In this document: positions 14,761 through 23,373 of the stretch, piece after piece
How the letters are laid out: each line of letters opens with the position of its first letter
How positions within the stretch are numbered: position 1 is the first letter of the stretch
From: an uncultured bacterium
GTDB lineage: Bacteria; Bacillota_I; Bacilli_A; RF39; UBA660
Assembly: GCA_947646655.1 (NCBI GenBank)
Contig: CANSHI010000012.1
Span: 1-44,360 of the forward strand
DNA: 44,360 bases
Direction of reading: 5' to 3'
Program-made: the position numbers and the translations under genes
The notes under the pieces: model-generated
The model's database searches: none
Seen by the model: only the letters and a program-made list of their open reading frames with translations
Told to the model about the DNA's origin: nothing

Positions 14761-16815
14761 TTATGGTGGATAACTCTGAGATGTTACTTTTCCTGAATTT
14801 ATTTTAAAAGATATAGTTCCTTCTGTTTGGATACTTTTATAAGGAATATTTAAATTTTTCAAAGTCTCGATCGTTTCCCTATTTGGATGACCATATCTAT
14901 TATTTCTCCCTGCACTAATTATTCCTAACTTAACTTGCATTTTTTCTAAAAATGTTTTATCACTGCTGGTTTTTGATCCATGATGACCGAGTTTTAAAAT
15001 ATCTATTTTAGAAAATTTTATTTTTTTCAGCACATACCTTTCTGTCTGCTTATCGGCATCTCCCATGAATAAAAAGTTAATATCATCTATTTCTAAAGAA
15101 GCGACTATACTATTGGCATTTTCATTTCCCCAATCCTGATCATTCCAAAATCGAAAGTTCAAATTTCCTTTATATTCATATATCCTTTTAATACCACTTT
15201 CCAATATTTGTTTTTCTCTCTCGTTTAATTCACCTTCATTTAGCATTACTTCTTTTACTTTTAAACTATTAATTAAAAATAAAGCATCTCCCAAGTGATC
15301 CTGATCACCATGAGTCAAAATTAATGTATCTATTTTATTTAATCCGAGAGAATTTAAATATGTTATAGTATTGGATGATACATGGTATGTTATTTCTTTA
15401 TCTTTACCTCCTTCTATCCCGCCTGTATCTATTAATACTATTTCTTTGTTTTTTTTGCTTCTTATAAGAATCGAATCTCCCTGACCGACATCTAAAAACT
15501 CGACATAATAATGCTCGTCTAAAAAAGGTTTGATTTTACTTAGCAAGACTATACAAATTAATAAACAACTTACAAAATAAAACTTCTTTTTTAAAAATAT
15601 AACTAATATCAAATAATAAATTATTACTAAAACCAAAGACATTTTAGGTACAACCATATATAAAAAGCTTATTTTTGTACAAACAAAATTCAACAATTCC
15701 AATATATTTATACTTAAACTAAGTAATGGTTCTAAAAAACCAAATACAAAGCTCAAAAGACAAAGTGGATACACTATTACAGATACGAAAGGTACAAACA
15801 AAATATTAAAAAATACACTCAACAAATTAATTTTATAAAAATTATTGATCGTTACTGGCAAACTGTATAAATTTGCCACTAAACTAGTTCCAATAACTTT
15901 ATGTTTACTTAAGATACTGCTAGAATATAAAAGCCCAACTGTAGTTAAAAAAGAATATATAAATCCGATATCCATTACAATAAATGGATTAATACTTATT
16001 AGTAGGAATGCTGTGATAATCAAAGATTTCATCGAAGAAATATCAATTTTTAATATTTTAAATATAGTTATTACACTAAACAATAAACATGATCTTATTA
16101 CACTCGGAGAAAAACCAGCCAAAAAAGCATAAAACCATATAAAGCTAATCACTATTAAATATCTCCGCTTCTCTTTCACTTTTTTAAATAGTTTCAGTAA
16201 AAAAGCTACAAACAAACCTATGTGCATACCGGAAATCGCAAAAAGATGTGTAACGCCATTTTGCCTGTAATCTTCAAATGTTTCTTTGTCTAATAAAGAC
16301 TTGTCGCCAATAATCATAGTGTACATATAATCTCTATTGTTAAAATTCATAATTCTTTTTATGACAGCATTTTTAATTCTATAAAAAATATTTATGTTTT
16401 CATCTATTATTTCTATATCTTCAATATTACACGTATAAAAAGTATTGTGATAATACAAATATTTTTTATAGTTAAATGTATTAGGTACTGTATTATTCAA
16501 AGGTTCCAACAGTGTCCCCTTCACCAACAGTTTACTTCCCAATATATATTTTTCTCGAAAATCACTATTATCTTGATCTTCTTTAAAATAATAATTACAA
16601 ACAAGATTTTCACTACCAATATCTAATGTTAAACTAGCTTTCGTATCACTTATAACTAGCTTTTCCAATACGCCTTCAAATTTATTTTCATCCATATTTA
16701 AAGATGATTTTTTCTCAAAACTTAAATTTAAAAGTACCCACAATATCGTAAAACTTATTAACAAAGCATAAAAAATTTTATGATTTAGTATTTTTTGAAT
16801 TTTTTGTTTTACCAT
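14761..16815 (-). CDS. comEC: Competence DNA channel protein ComEC/Rec2
   Basis: A 684-residue membrane protein that moves single-stranded transforming DNA through the cytoplasmic membrane. After an N-terminal span and a DUF4131/OB-like domain (about 35-135) comes the Competence domain. It contains YRQNGVTHLFAISGMHIGLF (about 184-203) and several membrane spans to about 460. The C-terminal metallo-beta-lactamase-like domain shows YVEFLDVGQGDSILI, LTHGDQDHLGDAL and LGHHGSKTS. All three parts are present and full length, so competence is plausible. Its start overlaps the small ORF upstream by 38 bp. Confidence 0.95.
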   Translation of the reverse strand: MVKQKIQKILNHKIFYALLISFTILWVLLNLSFEKKSSLNMDENKFEGVLEKLVISDTKASLTLDIGSENLVCNYYFKEDQDNSDFREKYILGSKLLVKGTLLEPLNNTVPNTFNYKKYLYYHNTFYTCNIEDIEIIDENINIFYRIKNAVIKRIMNFNNRDYMYTMIIGDKSLLDKETFEDYRQNGVTHLFAISGMHIGLFVAFLLKLFKKVKEKRRYLIVISFIWFYAFLAGFSPSVIRSCLLFSVITIFKILKIDISSMKSLIITAFLLISINPFIVMDIGFIYSFLTTVGLLYSSSILSKHKVIGTSLVANLYSLPVTINNFYKINLLSVFFNILFVPFVSVIVYPLCLLSFVFGFLEPLLSLSINILELLNFVCTKISFLYMVVPKMSLVLVIIYYLILVIFLKKKFYFVSCLLICIVLLSKIKPFLDEHYYVEFLDVGQGDSILIRSKKNKEIVLIDTGGIEGGKDKEITYHVSSNTITYLNSLGLNKIDTLILTHGDQDHLGDALFLINSLKVKEVMLNEGELNEREKQILESGIKRIYEYKGNLNFRFWNDQDWGNENANSIVASLEIDDINFLFMGDADKQTERYVLKKIKFSKIDILKLGHHGSKTSSDKTFLEKMQVKLGIISAGRNNRYGHPNRETIETLKNLNIPYKSIQTEGTISFKINSGKVTSQSYPP

Positions 16816-17020
16816 TTAAAACCGTATCAAAAGTAACAAATTCAGCCTCCATGATTCTTAAGTTATCACTAGAAAACGGTTCCCCAAAGTCTTTTTGCAT
16901 GGATGATCCCAATTTAGCTAAAAACTTCTCATACTTATCATCTCCAAATTTTACGTAATAATTATGTAAAAACTTTCCCATTTCCATTCTCATCTTTCTA
17001 ATCTCTTTACTACTCTTCAT
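16778..17020 (-). CDS. Small unknown protein between comEA and comEC
   Basis: An 80-residue basic protein, probably helical (SKEIRKMRMEMGKFLHNYYVK), with no signal peptide, membrane span or motif that I recognise. It starts 10 bp after comEA with AGGAGG upstream (17030 region), and its end overlaps the comEC start by 38 bp. Its position inside the DNA-uptake operon and tight coupling suggest a real gene. No function can be read from the sequence. Confidence 0.6.
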   Translation of the reverse strand: MKSSKEIRKMRMEMGKFLHNYYVKFGDDKYEKFLAKLGSSMQKDFGEPFSSDNLRIMEAEFVTFDTVLNGKTKNSKNTKS

Positions 17021-17029
17021 AAAAACCTC

Positions 17030-17779
17030 CTATAATGTTAAATTATCTTTTATTTTTTCAAATGCTTTCTCTCCAATGCCGCTGACATTCATAATATCTT
17101 CAATCTTTTCAAAAAGCCCGTTCTCTTCTCGATAAGCTATTATAGCAAGAGCCTTAGATTCCCCGATACCATCGAGAGTCAAAAAATCTTCTTTAGTTCC
17201 CTTATTAAGAGAAACTTTTTTTATATCCTCAATTTTATTAGAGTCAGATTGATTATTAGAATTACTTGAATTATTTGAATTATCAAACTTTTCGTCCTTA
17301 CCTATATAACTGTCACAAAAAGACTTATCTACTACTTCGCATTCACATTTCGGCACTTCACATACGAGTTCGTTTTTTACTTCACGCTTTTTAATCTCAT
17401 CTTTAGTAAATACATACACGACCATCTCATCTTTCAATTTACGTGAAAGATTTAAATTAGTAGTCGATCCCTTAGAATTTAGTCCTCCAGCTTTAGTTAT
17501 AGCATCGAATACACACGAATTTTCGTCCATGACATACACGCCAGGTTTTTTAACGGCACCTTTAACGTCGACATTGATAGACTTTTTTTCTATTTGTTCT
17601 TTTTCTTCGTTAGTTACAACCGCTACTTCATTAGATTCATTTTCATTAGTTGATTCTTGTATCGTACTTACATGAACATAATAAACACTTCCTATTATCG
17701 AAATAATTCCAAACAAAAATCCTAAAATGGCAAATTTATTCTTAATTACTATGTCTTTAATGTATTCAAATTCTATCAT
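17030..17779 (-). CDS. comEA: Competence DNA receptor ComEA
   Basis: A 249-residue protein. One membrane span lies at about 15-36, then an SLBB domain (VDVKGAVKKPGVYVMDENS, about 72-130), a Cys/Lys/Ser-rich linker, and a C-terminal double helix-hairpin-helix DNA-binding domain (SLNKGTKEDFLTLDGIGESK, then NVSGIGEKAFEKIKD). It binds double-stranded DNA outside the membrane and hands it to ComEC. The linker contains CEVPKCECEV and a Ser/Asn run, longer than in most relatives. GGAGGTAAAAAA precedes the start. It is the first gene of the comEA-ORF-comEC unit. Confidence 0.93.
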   Translation of the reverse strand: MIEFEYIKDIVIKNKFAILGFLFGIISIIGSVYYVHVSTIQESTNENESNEVAVVTNEEKEQIEKKSINVDVKGAVKKPGVYVMDENSCVFDAITKAGGLNSKGSTTNLNLSRKLKDEMVVYVFTKDEIKKREVKNELVCEVPKCECEVVDKSFCDSYIGKDEKFDNSNNSSNSNNQSDSNKIEDIKKVSLNKGTKEDFLTLDGIGESKALAIIAYREENGLFEKIEDIMNVSGIGEKAFEKIKDNLTL

Positions 17780-17893
17780 TTTTTTACCTCCTTCTACTAA
17801 TTATTATACCGGACAGATTTTATTTTTCTCATGAATAATTAAAAAAAGACCAAAAATACAATACATATGTACTTATGCTAAACAAAAAAACAA

Positions 17894-17965
17894 TTTTGGC
17901 AAAAACATTAACTTTTAAAATCCAACTTTTGCCAAATCTTATGTCAAATTTTAATTTTGCCAAAA
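17894..17965. repeat. Three TTTTGGCAAAA/TTTTGCCAAAA arms
   Basis: TTTTGGCAAAA (17894-17904) is the exact inverted complement of TTTTGCCAAAA (17955-17965). A third arm, TTTTGCCAAA, lies at 17927-17936. They fill most of the gap between the rseP terminator and the comEA start, where otherwise no gene is visible. Confidence 0.55.
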
Positions 17966-17987
17966 AAAAGTTACTTATAAAAGTAAC
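17962..17987 (-). terminator. Terminator of the cdsA-rseP operon
   Basis: On the minus strand GTTACTT-TTAT-AAGTAAC is followed by eight T residues, directly after the rseP stop at 17988. Confidence 0.88.
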
Positions 17988-19052
17988 CTAGAAAAGATTA
18001 ATAACATCTTTAATCGAAATAATAATCATTAAAAGCATTAACAGAGCAAAACCGATAGCATTTATAGTATTTTCTACTTTTGGATTCATCTTTTTCTTTC
18101 TTATACCTTCGATAATAAGGAATAGAACTCTACCACCGTCAAAAGCTGGGAATGGTAATATATTTATAAATCCTAAATTCAAACTTAAATAGGCCATCAA
18201 GTATAAAACTGATTCTGCGCTAGTCTGTGCTGCTTCACCTACTACTGAATAAACACCTATTGGCCCTGATAAAGCATTGAGTGACAGTTGTCCTGTAACC
18301 AAAGACCAAATTATCGTACCCATCGAACTTAAAATCGAACCTGTCTTATAAAATGCATAAGAACAAGCTTGTCCAAATCCTTTTCTTCTTTCACTCGGTT
18401 GCCCTACTCCAAACACATGAGTAGTATTACCTTCTTCATCTGTTTCCTCCTTAGGAGTTACACTATATTCTTTAATTGTCCCATCTTTTTTTTCTACTTC
18501 AAAAATATAGTCATTCCCTTCATGTTTTAAATTGAGAGCCAAAGTAATTTTATCCCAAGTATTTGTTTTATGTCCATCGATTGAAAGGATCCTATCCCCA
18601 ACTTCAATTCCTGCTTGATAAATTGGATATTCTTCAGGTGCTGATCCGACAAAGCTTTTTTGTTCTGTCGAGCCCCATATTAAAGCTGAGACGAATAAAA
18701 TAATAATACCAACTAAGAAGTTCATAGTAACTCCTGCGATCAAAATCAGACATCTCTCCCATATCTTTTTATTGCACATATACTGATTTTTCTCTAACTT
18801 GACGTCTCCACCATCGTCTTCTCCAACTTCTCCCGCTATCGCACAATATCCACCTATTGGTAAAAGTCGCAAACTATAAACGGTTGGATCTCCTGTTTCT
18901 TTCTTTCTTTTAAAGCTAAACAACTTAGGACCCATACCTAATGCAAATTCATATACATATGCTCCTCTATTTTTAGCAGTAATAAAATGCCCTAACTCGT
19001 GAACAAAGATTAGTATTCCTAAAATTAATATTAATAAAATTAACGCTACCAT
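17988..19052 (-). CDS. rseP: Site-2 protease RseP/RasP
   Basis: A 354-residue intramembrane zinc metalloprotease that cuts anti-sigma factors and leftover signal peptides. HELGHF (HExxH, about 18-23) lies in the first membrane span. A PDZ domain (about 140-200; QAGIEVGDRILSIDG) lies outside. The second metal-binding span has NLGFINILPFPAFDGGR (about 289-305). Four membrane spans are visible. The cdsA-rseP order is conserved in bacteria; the cdsA stop is 13 bp upstream. Confidence 0.95.
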   Translation of the reverse strand: MVALILLILILGILIFVHELGHFITAKNRGAYVYEFALGMGPKLFSFKRKKETGDPTVYSLRLLPIGGYCAIAGEVGEDDGGDVKLEKNQYMCNKKIWERCLILIAGVTMNFLVGIIILFVSALIWGSTEQKSFVGSAPEEYPIYQAGIEVGDRILSIDGHKTNTWDKITLALNLKHEGNDYIFEVEKKDGTIKEYSVTPKEETDEEGNTTHVFGVGQPSERRKGFGQACSYAFYKTGSILSSMGTIIWSLVTGQLSLNALSGPIGVYSVVGEAAQTSAESVLYLMAYLSLNLGFINILPFPAFDGGRVLFLIIEGIRKKKMNPKVENTINAIGFALLMLLMIIISIKDVINLF

Positions 19053-19065
19053 AACGTACTCCCTT

Positions 19066-19866
19066 CTAAATAAATCCTCTTAATAGTATAAAGGCCAACG
19101 TAACAAAAGTCAAACTATCTATTCTATCTAGTATTCCACCATGCCCTGGAATTAAATTCGAAAAGTCTTTTATATTTTTTTCTCTTTTTATTGCACTAAA
19201 GAATAAATCCCCTAATTCACAAACGATCGAAAGTCCCAAAATGACTGGAATAACTTTTATAAGCGGTTCATTGCCTATCAATGTCATATAAAAAATAGAA
19301 GTTAGTATAGTGCTCATTACAGCCCCCCCGATGTAACCCTCTAAACTTTTTTTAGGGCTTATCTTTGTTACTTTATGTTTACCGATCATGATTCCAGTAA
19401 AAAAAGCAAATGTATCGGTTAATACTGTAACCAAAATGATTAAAATAAAGTACATCTTATCATATATCAAAATATTAGACAGTAAATTTAAAATAATTCC
19501 TAAAAACATTACAAAGCTCGTCAAATATAATGCATCACTAGTCGTATATTTATCTGTTCCATAATAAAACACAGTCGGCAAAAACATCAATAAAAACGAC
19601 AATGCTATATAGTTATAATTGAGACCGATCGTACTAAATGTGACATCTTTATTGGAAAATACTAATAGTAACATTACAAGTAGTCCCACTACTTGCATTA
19701 TTTTTGGATAATTTTTAAGTCCCTTCAGCTCTAACATTTCTATATATCCCAGTATACCTATGACTCCTGCCAAAATTCTAAACGGAATACCACCTATTAT
19801 AAGTAAAGGTATACACACAGCCATCATCACAACTGCACTGATAACTCTCTTTTTCATCATCTTCAC
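19066..19866 (-). CDS. cdsA: Phosphatidate cytidylyltransferase
   Basis: A 266-residue polytopic enzyme that makes CDP-diacylglycerol from CTP and phosphatidic acid, the branch point of phospholipid synthesis. It has about seven membrane spans, TDTFAFFTGIMIGKHK in the middle and the C-terminal signature ELGDLFFSAIKREKNIKD followed by IPGHGGILDRIDSL. The start is the Met-Lys-Met-Met-Lys-Lys cluster and could be one of two adjacent ATGs. It is followed by rseP in the classical order; the isoprenoid gene uppS usually found upstream is not next to it here. Confidence 0.95.
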   Translation of the reverse strand: MKMMKKRVISAVVMMAVCIPLLIIGGIPFRILAGVIGILGYIEMLELKGLKNYPKIMQVVGLLVMLLLVFSNKDVTFSTIGLNYNYIALSFLLMFLPTVFYYGTDKYTTSDALYLTSFVMFLGIILNLLSNILIYDKMYFILIILVTVLTDTFAFFTGIMIGKHKVTKISPKKSLEGYIGGAVMSTILTSIFYMTLIGNEPLIKVIPVILGLSIVCELGDLFFSAIKREKNIKDFSNLIPGHGGILDRIDSLTFVTLAFILLRGFI

Positions 19867-19907
19867 CTATTATTAATTATAATGTATAACAAAGAAAAAA
19901 TAAAGAC

Positions 19908-20660
19908 TTAATATTCATTTTTATCAAAAAGCTTAAATAGGACTTTCCTTTCATGTTTTCCATTTATATAGTTTATTCTATTTTTATACATATTTTTATA
20001 ATTACTTATATCTATTCTTTTATATTTAAAGTCGTGATTTACTCTTTCTAAGTAAAAACGATTCATAATATATTTTACATTTTTAATTTCTTCGATTGTC
20101 ATATATACGAGAAATACAAATATAAAAATATTATTTTTAATAAGGGAAACCTTAAGTACTGCCAATACCCCTATCACCATAAAGCTGACTGCTACTGATG
20201 TTGTAAAAGAAATTTTAAAAGGAATAAATATTTCAGATGCCAGTTTAAGCATTTTATATCCGTCTAAAGGACAAATCGGCAACATATTGAAAGCCATAAT
20301 CGTAATATTAAAATTTTTTAGAAACTCATAAGTTGAAGCACTTATAGTAAAATGCTCATTCATCCAATGTAAATATAGTCCAAATAACAGCTGTACAAAT
20401 ATTCCACCTGCTGCGATTAAAAGGTCTTCATATATATTAGTTGAAATAAGACTATCGATCTTTGTAAGTCCTCCAAACGGCAATATTTCAATTTTACTTA
20501 TTTTTCTTTTAAATATTTTAGCAAACAATACATGTCCCATTTCATGTATAAAAACGATTAAAAATACAAAAAACAAATATTTAGCATACCCAGTTAAAAA
20601 ACTTATGAAAAAGAATACCAATGTTAGAAAATGAATGCGAATCTTACTTGACAACTTCAT
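19908..20660 (-). CDS. spoIVFB: SpoIVFB-like sporulation site-2 protease
   Basis: A 250-residue M50 intramembrane metalloprotease. HEMGHV (about 40-45) supplies the zinc-binding HExxH, and MLPICPLDGYKM (about 125-136) supplies the third ligand in the NPDG-like motif. About five or six membrane spans are visible. In Bacillus SpoIVFB cleaves pro-sigma-K in the mother cell. Its partner spoIVFA lies directly upstream with a 17-bp overlap, as in known spore formers. The C-terminal 70 residues are basic and could form the regulatory tail; no CBS domain is seen. Confidence 0.88.
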   Translation of the reverse strand: MKLSSKIRIHFLTLVFFFISFLTGYAKYLFFVFLIVFIHEMGHVLFAKIFKRKISKIEILPFGGLTKIDSLISTNIYEDLLIAAGGIFVQLLFGLYLHWMNEHFTISASTYEFLKNFNITIMAFNMLPICPLDGYKMLKLASEIFIPFKISFTTSVAVSFMVIGVLAVLKVSLIKNNIFIFVFLVYMTIEEIKNVKYIMNRFYLERVNHDFKYKRIDISNYKNMYKNRINYINGKHERKVLFKLFDKNEY

Positions 20661-21291
20661 CGTACTCTAAAAAATCGTTTTCCTTTTTAAATGTTAAATA
20701 TAACTTATTATCTTTACTAGTCCCCAAATAATCCCCTTTACTAGTATAATCGTATAAATTAACAGATAAATTTTCTACATTGCTATACCAATAGTCTATA
20801 CCATCTATTCCTTGTATAATGACTGTATTCCCGAGATTATCTTTTTCACCAATAAACACTACTATTCCAGAATTGATAACGGGTACCAGGTAGTTATTTT
20901 GTACAGTTAATTCGTATCCATTTTGATAATTTTTAATTTCTTCATAAGTCATTTTTTCATTAAAGACTGTTTTTTCATCGCTCCCCATATTTTTAAGAGG
21001 AACTATGCTACCAAAATATTTATTATACATATCTGTAATTTTTGTAAAAGACATATTCTCTTTCAAAATCTTTTCATGAACAAAGTTATTTATACGGCCA
21101 TTAAAATTAGTTGCAATTAATATTCCAAAAAAAACGATTAGTCCTATTAACAGTCTAGCGATCAGTCCATTGACATAATTTTTCTTTTTTTCTTCTCCAT
21201 CCTCTAAAAATTCACACTTGTTATTAAAATAATTTTCACGTCTCTTTTTTATTCTTCTTTTTTCTTCCTCTAATGAATCCATTATTTTCAC
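20644..21291 (-). CDS. spoIVFA: SpoIVFA-like regulator with degenerate LytM/M23 domain
   Basis: A 215-residue protein. It has a basic cytoplasmic N-terminus (RRIKKRRENY), one membrane span at about 45-66 and an extracytoplasmic C-terminal M23/LytM-like fold (SGIVVFIGEKDNLGNTVIIQ, IDYWYSNV, SKGDYLG). The catalytic His residues of active M23 peptidases are missing, which is normal for SpoIVFA, an inhibitor and anchor of SpoIVFB. Pairing with spoIVFB, and the TM-LytM layout, support the assignment despite low sequence similarity. Confidence 0.82.
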   Translation of the reverse strand: MKIMDSLEEEKRRIKKRRENYFNNKCEFLEDGEEKKKNYVNGLIARLLIGLIVFFGILIATNFNGRINNFVHEKILKENMSFTKITDMYNKYFGSIVPLKNMGSDEKTVFNEKMTYEEIKNYQNGYELTVQNNYLVPVINSGIVVFIGEKDNLGNTVIIQGIDGIDYWYSNVENLSVNLYDYTSKGDYLGTSKDNKLYLTFKKENDFLEYDEVVK

Positions 21292-21338
21292 CTAATTAAT
21301 TTTATTAAAATTATTTTTAAAAAAGAACTATATATATA

Positions 21339-21370
21339 AAAAGATACCTTCTTCTTGCAAGGTATCAAAA
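21339..21370 (-). terminator. Terminator of the phosphohexomutase gene
   Basis: On the minus strand GATACCTT-GCAAGAAG-AAGGTATC is followed by TTTTTA and flanked by matching A residues. It lies directly after the stop at 21372. Confidence 0.85.
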
Positions 21371-21371
21371 A

Positions 21372-22751
21372 TTAACAATTAAACTTATCGACTAAGCTTG
21401 TATATTCGCGCTTCAGCTCTTCTAATCTTTCTTCATTTTTCGCTTCAAATCTCATAGTTAAGTTAGGACCAGTATTGGATGCTCTCACCAAAGCCCAACC
21501 GTCTTCATACTGTGCTCTAACACCATCAATTGTAATCATATTCATATTATTTTCTTGACAATATTTTTTTACTTCGTCGACAATCTTAAACTTTGTTTCT
21601 TCTTTTGCTGCTACTTTGATCTCAGGTGTACTATAATATTTTGGAAAGTTCGCATACAAACTGCTTAAATTTCCTTTTCTCGAAACGATTTCCATAAGTC
21701 TTAGACTAGCATAAATTCCTGAGTCAAATCCATCCCATCTATCTCTAAAGAAGACATGGCCTGATAATTCTCCTCCAAACGCTAAATCTAACTCTTTAAT
21801 TTTATTTTTTTGATATGAATTTCCTGTACGATATATGATAGGATTTCCACCTAGACGTACTATTTCGTCTTCTAATTGTTTAGAACACTTTACATCAAAA
21901 AGAGCATTTTTATTTTCTATATTAGGCATTATGTCGTTCCAAACGATAGCCATAAAAGTATCGATATTTACAAAATTTCCTAACTCATCGATTATTCCAA
22001 GCCTATCTCCATCTCCATCAAAACCGATTCCTAAATCTGCTTTCACTTCTAAAACTTTTTCTTGCAGTTCTAACATGTTAGATTGAACACTTGGATCGGG
22101 GTGATGGTTTGGAAATGATCCATCACTTACATCGTTTATATATATGACTTCTGCATTCAATTTATCGAAAATATCGTGAACTACTACACATGTAGTTGCA
22201 TTAGCGGGATCCACCACTATTTTTAATCTTTTATCTAACTTTATATCTCTAAGCATTCTCTCGACATACTCATTTTTTATGTCGACATTTTCGATCTTTC
22301 CATCACCTGATGAAAAGTTACCTTCTACTGCTATGTTATAAAGTTCCTGCACACTTTCACCACAAGCATTGTCATAATTTTCTATTGCAATCTTAAACCC
22401 ATTATCCTGTACAGGATTGTGACTAGCAGTCACCATAATACCAGTATCGATTCCTAAATGAAGACAGCCAAAATAGTACATCGGAGTAGTAACAAGTCCT
22501 AAGTATTTTATATTAACTCCTGCCTCAGTTACACCCTTCATCAAAGCTTCAGTTAAACTTTCTCCACTCAATCTATTATCGTGACCTATGACACAAGTAT
22601 CCTTTCCTAGTGACTTGATCTTGCTGCCATAAGCAAGCCCGATAGTATAAGCTGTATCTTCATCTATTTGAGTTTTATATTCTCCTCTTATATCGTACTC
22701 TCTAAATATAGTTTTATTTAAATCTTTTTTTACTTCCATCTTAACCGACAA
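21372..22751 (-). CDS. Phosphomannomutase/phosphoglucomutase
   Basis: A 459-residue alpha-D-phosphohexomutase interconverting hexose 1- and 6-phosphates for envelope glycan synthesis. The four family motifs are present: catalytic Ser in MVTASHNPVQDNG (about 103-115), metal loop GFDGDGDRLG (about 239-248), sugar-binding GGELSGH, and phosphate-binding RASNTGPNLTMRFEA near the C-terminus. Resemblance to the AlgC/ManB branch suggests dual specificity for mannose and glucose, which sequence alone cannot settle. It overlaps the COG2426 gene by 11 bp, indicating co-transcription. Confidence 0.92.
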   Translation of the reverse strand: MSVKMEVKKDLNKTIFREYDIRGEYKTQIDEDTAYTIGLAYGSKIKSLGKDTCVIGHDNRLSGESLTEALMKGVTEAGVNIKYLGLVTTPMYYFGCLHLGIDTGIMVTASHNPVQDNGFKIAIENYDNACGESVQELYNIAVEGNFSSGDGKIENVDIKNEYVERMLRDIKLDKRLKIVVDPANATTCVVVHDIFDKLNAEVIYINDVSDGSFPNHHPDPSVQSNMLELQEKVLEVKADLGIGFDGDGDRLGIIDELGNFVNIDTFMAIVWNDIMPNIENKNALFDVKCSKQLEDEIVRLGGNPIIYRTGNSYQKNKIKELDLAFGGELSGHVFFRDRWDGFDSGIYASLRLMEIVSRKGNLSSLYANFPKYYSTPEIKVAAKEETKFKIVDEVKKYCQENNMNMITIDGVRAQYEDGWALVRASNTGPNLTMRFEAKNEERLEELKREYTSLVDKFNC

Positions 22752-23256
22752 TTCCTTTCAAAATTCCATATGAGAAAATTAACATGATTATTCCAGCGAT
22801 CAATACTCCTAATAATGCCGCCAAAAAGCTCTTCTTTTTTTCCAATCCTAGAAGTACAGCGAGTAAACAACCTGTCCATGCTCCACTTCCAGGAAGTGGG
22901 ACAGCCACGAAGAATAATATTCCTAAGTACCCATACTTTTCGATTGTTTCTTTTTTCTTTAAAGTTCTGTTTCTTAGCCAATCGATTATTCTCTTAAAAA
23001 ATTTAAACTTAGAAAGAAAGTTCAAAATCCCTTCCATCAAAAATAATACAAACGGGATGATAAGAATATTAGACAAAAAACATACAACAAATGCCCAAAG
23101 AGCAGGAACATTTAATATAGCAGCTGCTATTAATCCTCCTCTTAGTTCTAAAATAGGCAAAAGTGAGATCAAAAACAGCAAAACATACTTTCCAAATATC
23201 GTTGCAGTTAATCCTCCAAACATTCCCAATATTACATTAACTAACTTTTCAGCCAT
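22741..23256 (-). CDS. COG2426 / 'small multidrug export' family membrane protein
   Basis: A 171-residue polytopic protein with four or five membrane segments and the family motifs LLPILELRGGLI (about 33-44) and VPLPGSGAWTGCLLA (about 118-132). The family (PF06695) is called small multidrug export protein, but the transport role is not well supported, and relation to the DedA superfamily has been suggested. It is the first gene of a two-gene unit with the phosphohexomutase. Confidence 0.85.
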   Translation of the reverse strand: MAEKLVNVILGMFGGLTATIFGKYVLLFLISLLPILELRGGLIAAAILNVPALWAFVVCFLSNILIIPFVLFLMEGILNFLSKFKFFKRIIDWLRNRTLKKKETIEKYGYLGILFFVAVPLPGSGAWTGCLLAVLLGLEKKKSFLAALLGVLIAGIIMLIFSYGILKGIVG

Positions 23257-23349
23257 ATCATCAACTCTCTCTATTAAACATTATACTATTTAATCACATT
23301 TTTTTGCAACTAAAAACTTTCAAGACTTTTTCTAATCTTTATCTATCAT

Positions 23350-23373
23350 GAAAAAAACTAGATTTTCTCTAGT
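23350..23373 (-). terminator. Terminator of topA
   Basis: On the minus strand ACTAGA-GAAAA-TCTAGT is followed by seven T residues. The topA TAG stop is part of the stem. Confidence 0.85.

Noticed and set aside
22730-22981. Short Arg/Trp-rich minus-strand open frame overlapping the COG2426 gene
   Set aside because: It is an out-of-frame shadow of 22741-23256 with no ribosome binding site or family resemblance.
22784-23293. Long plus-strand open frame opposite the COG2426 gene
   Set aside because: Antisense to a well-supported membrane protein gene; its composition reflects the complement of hydrophobic codons.
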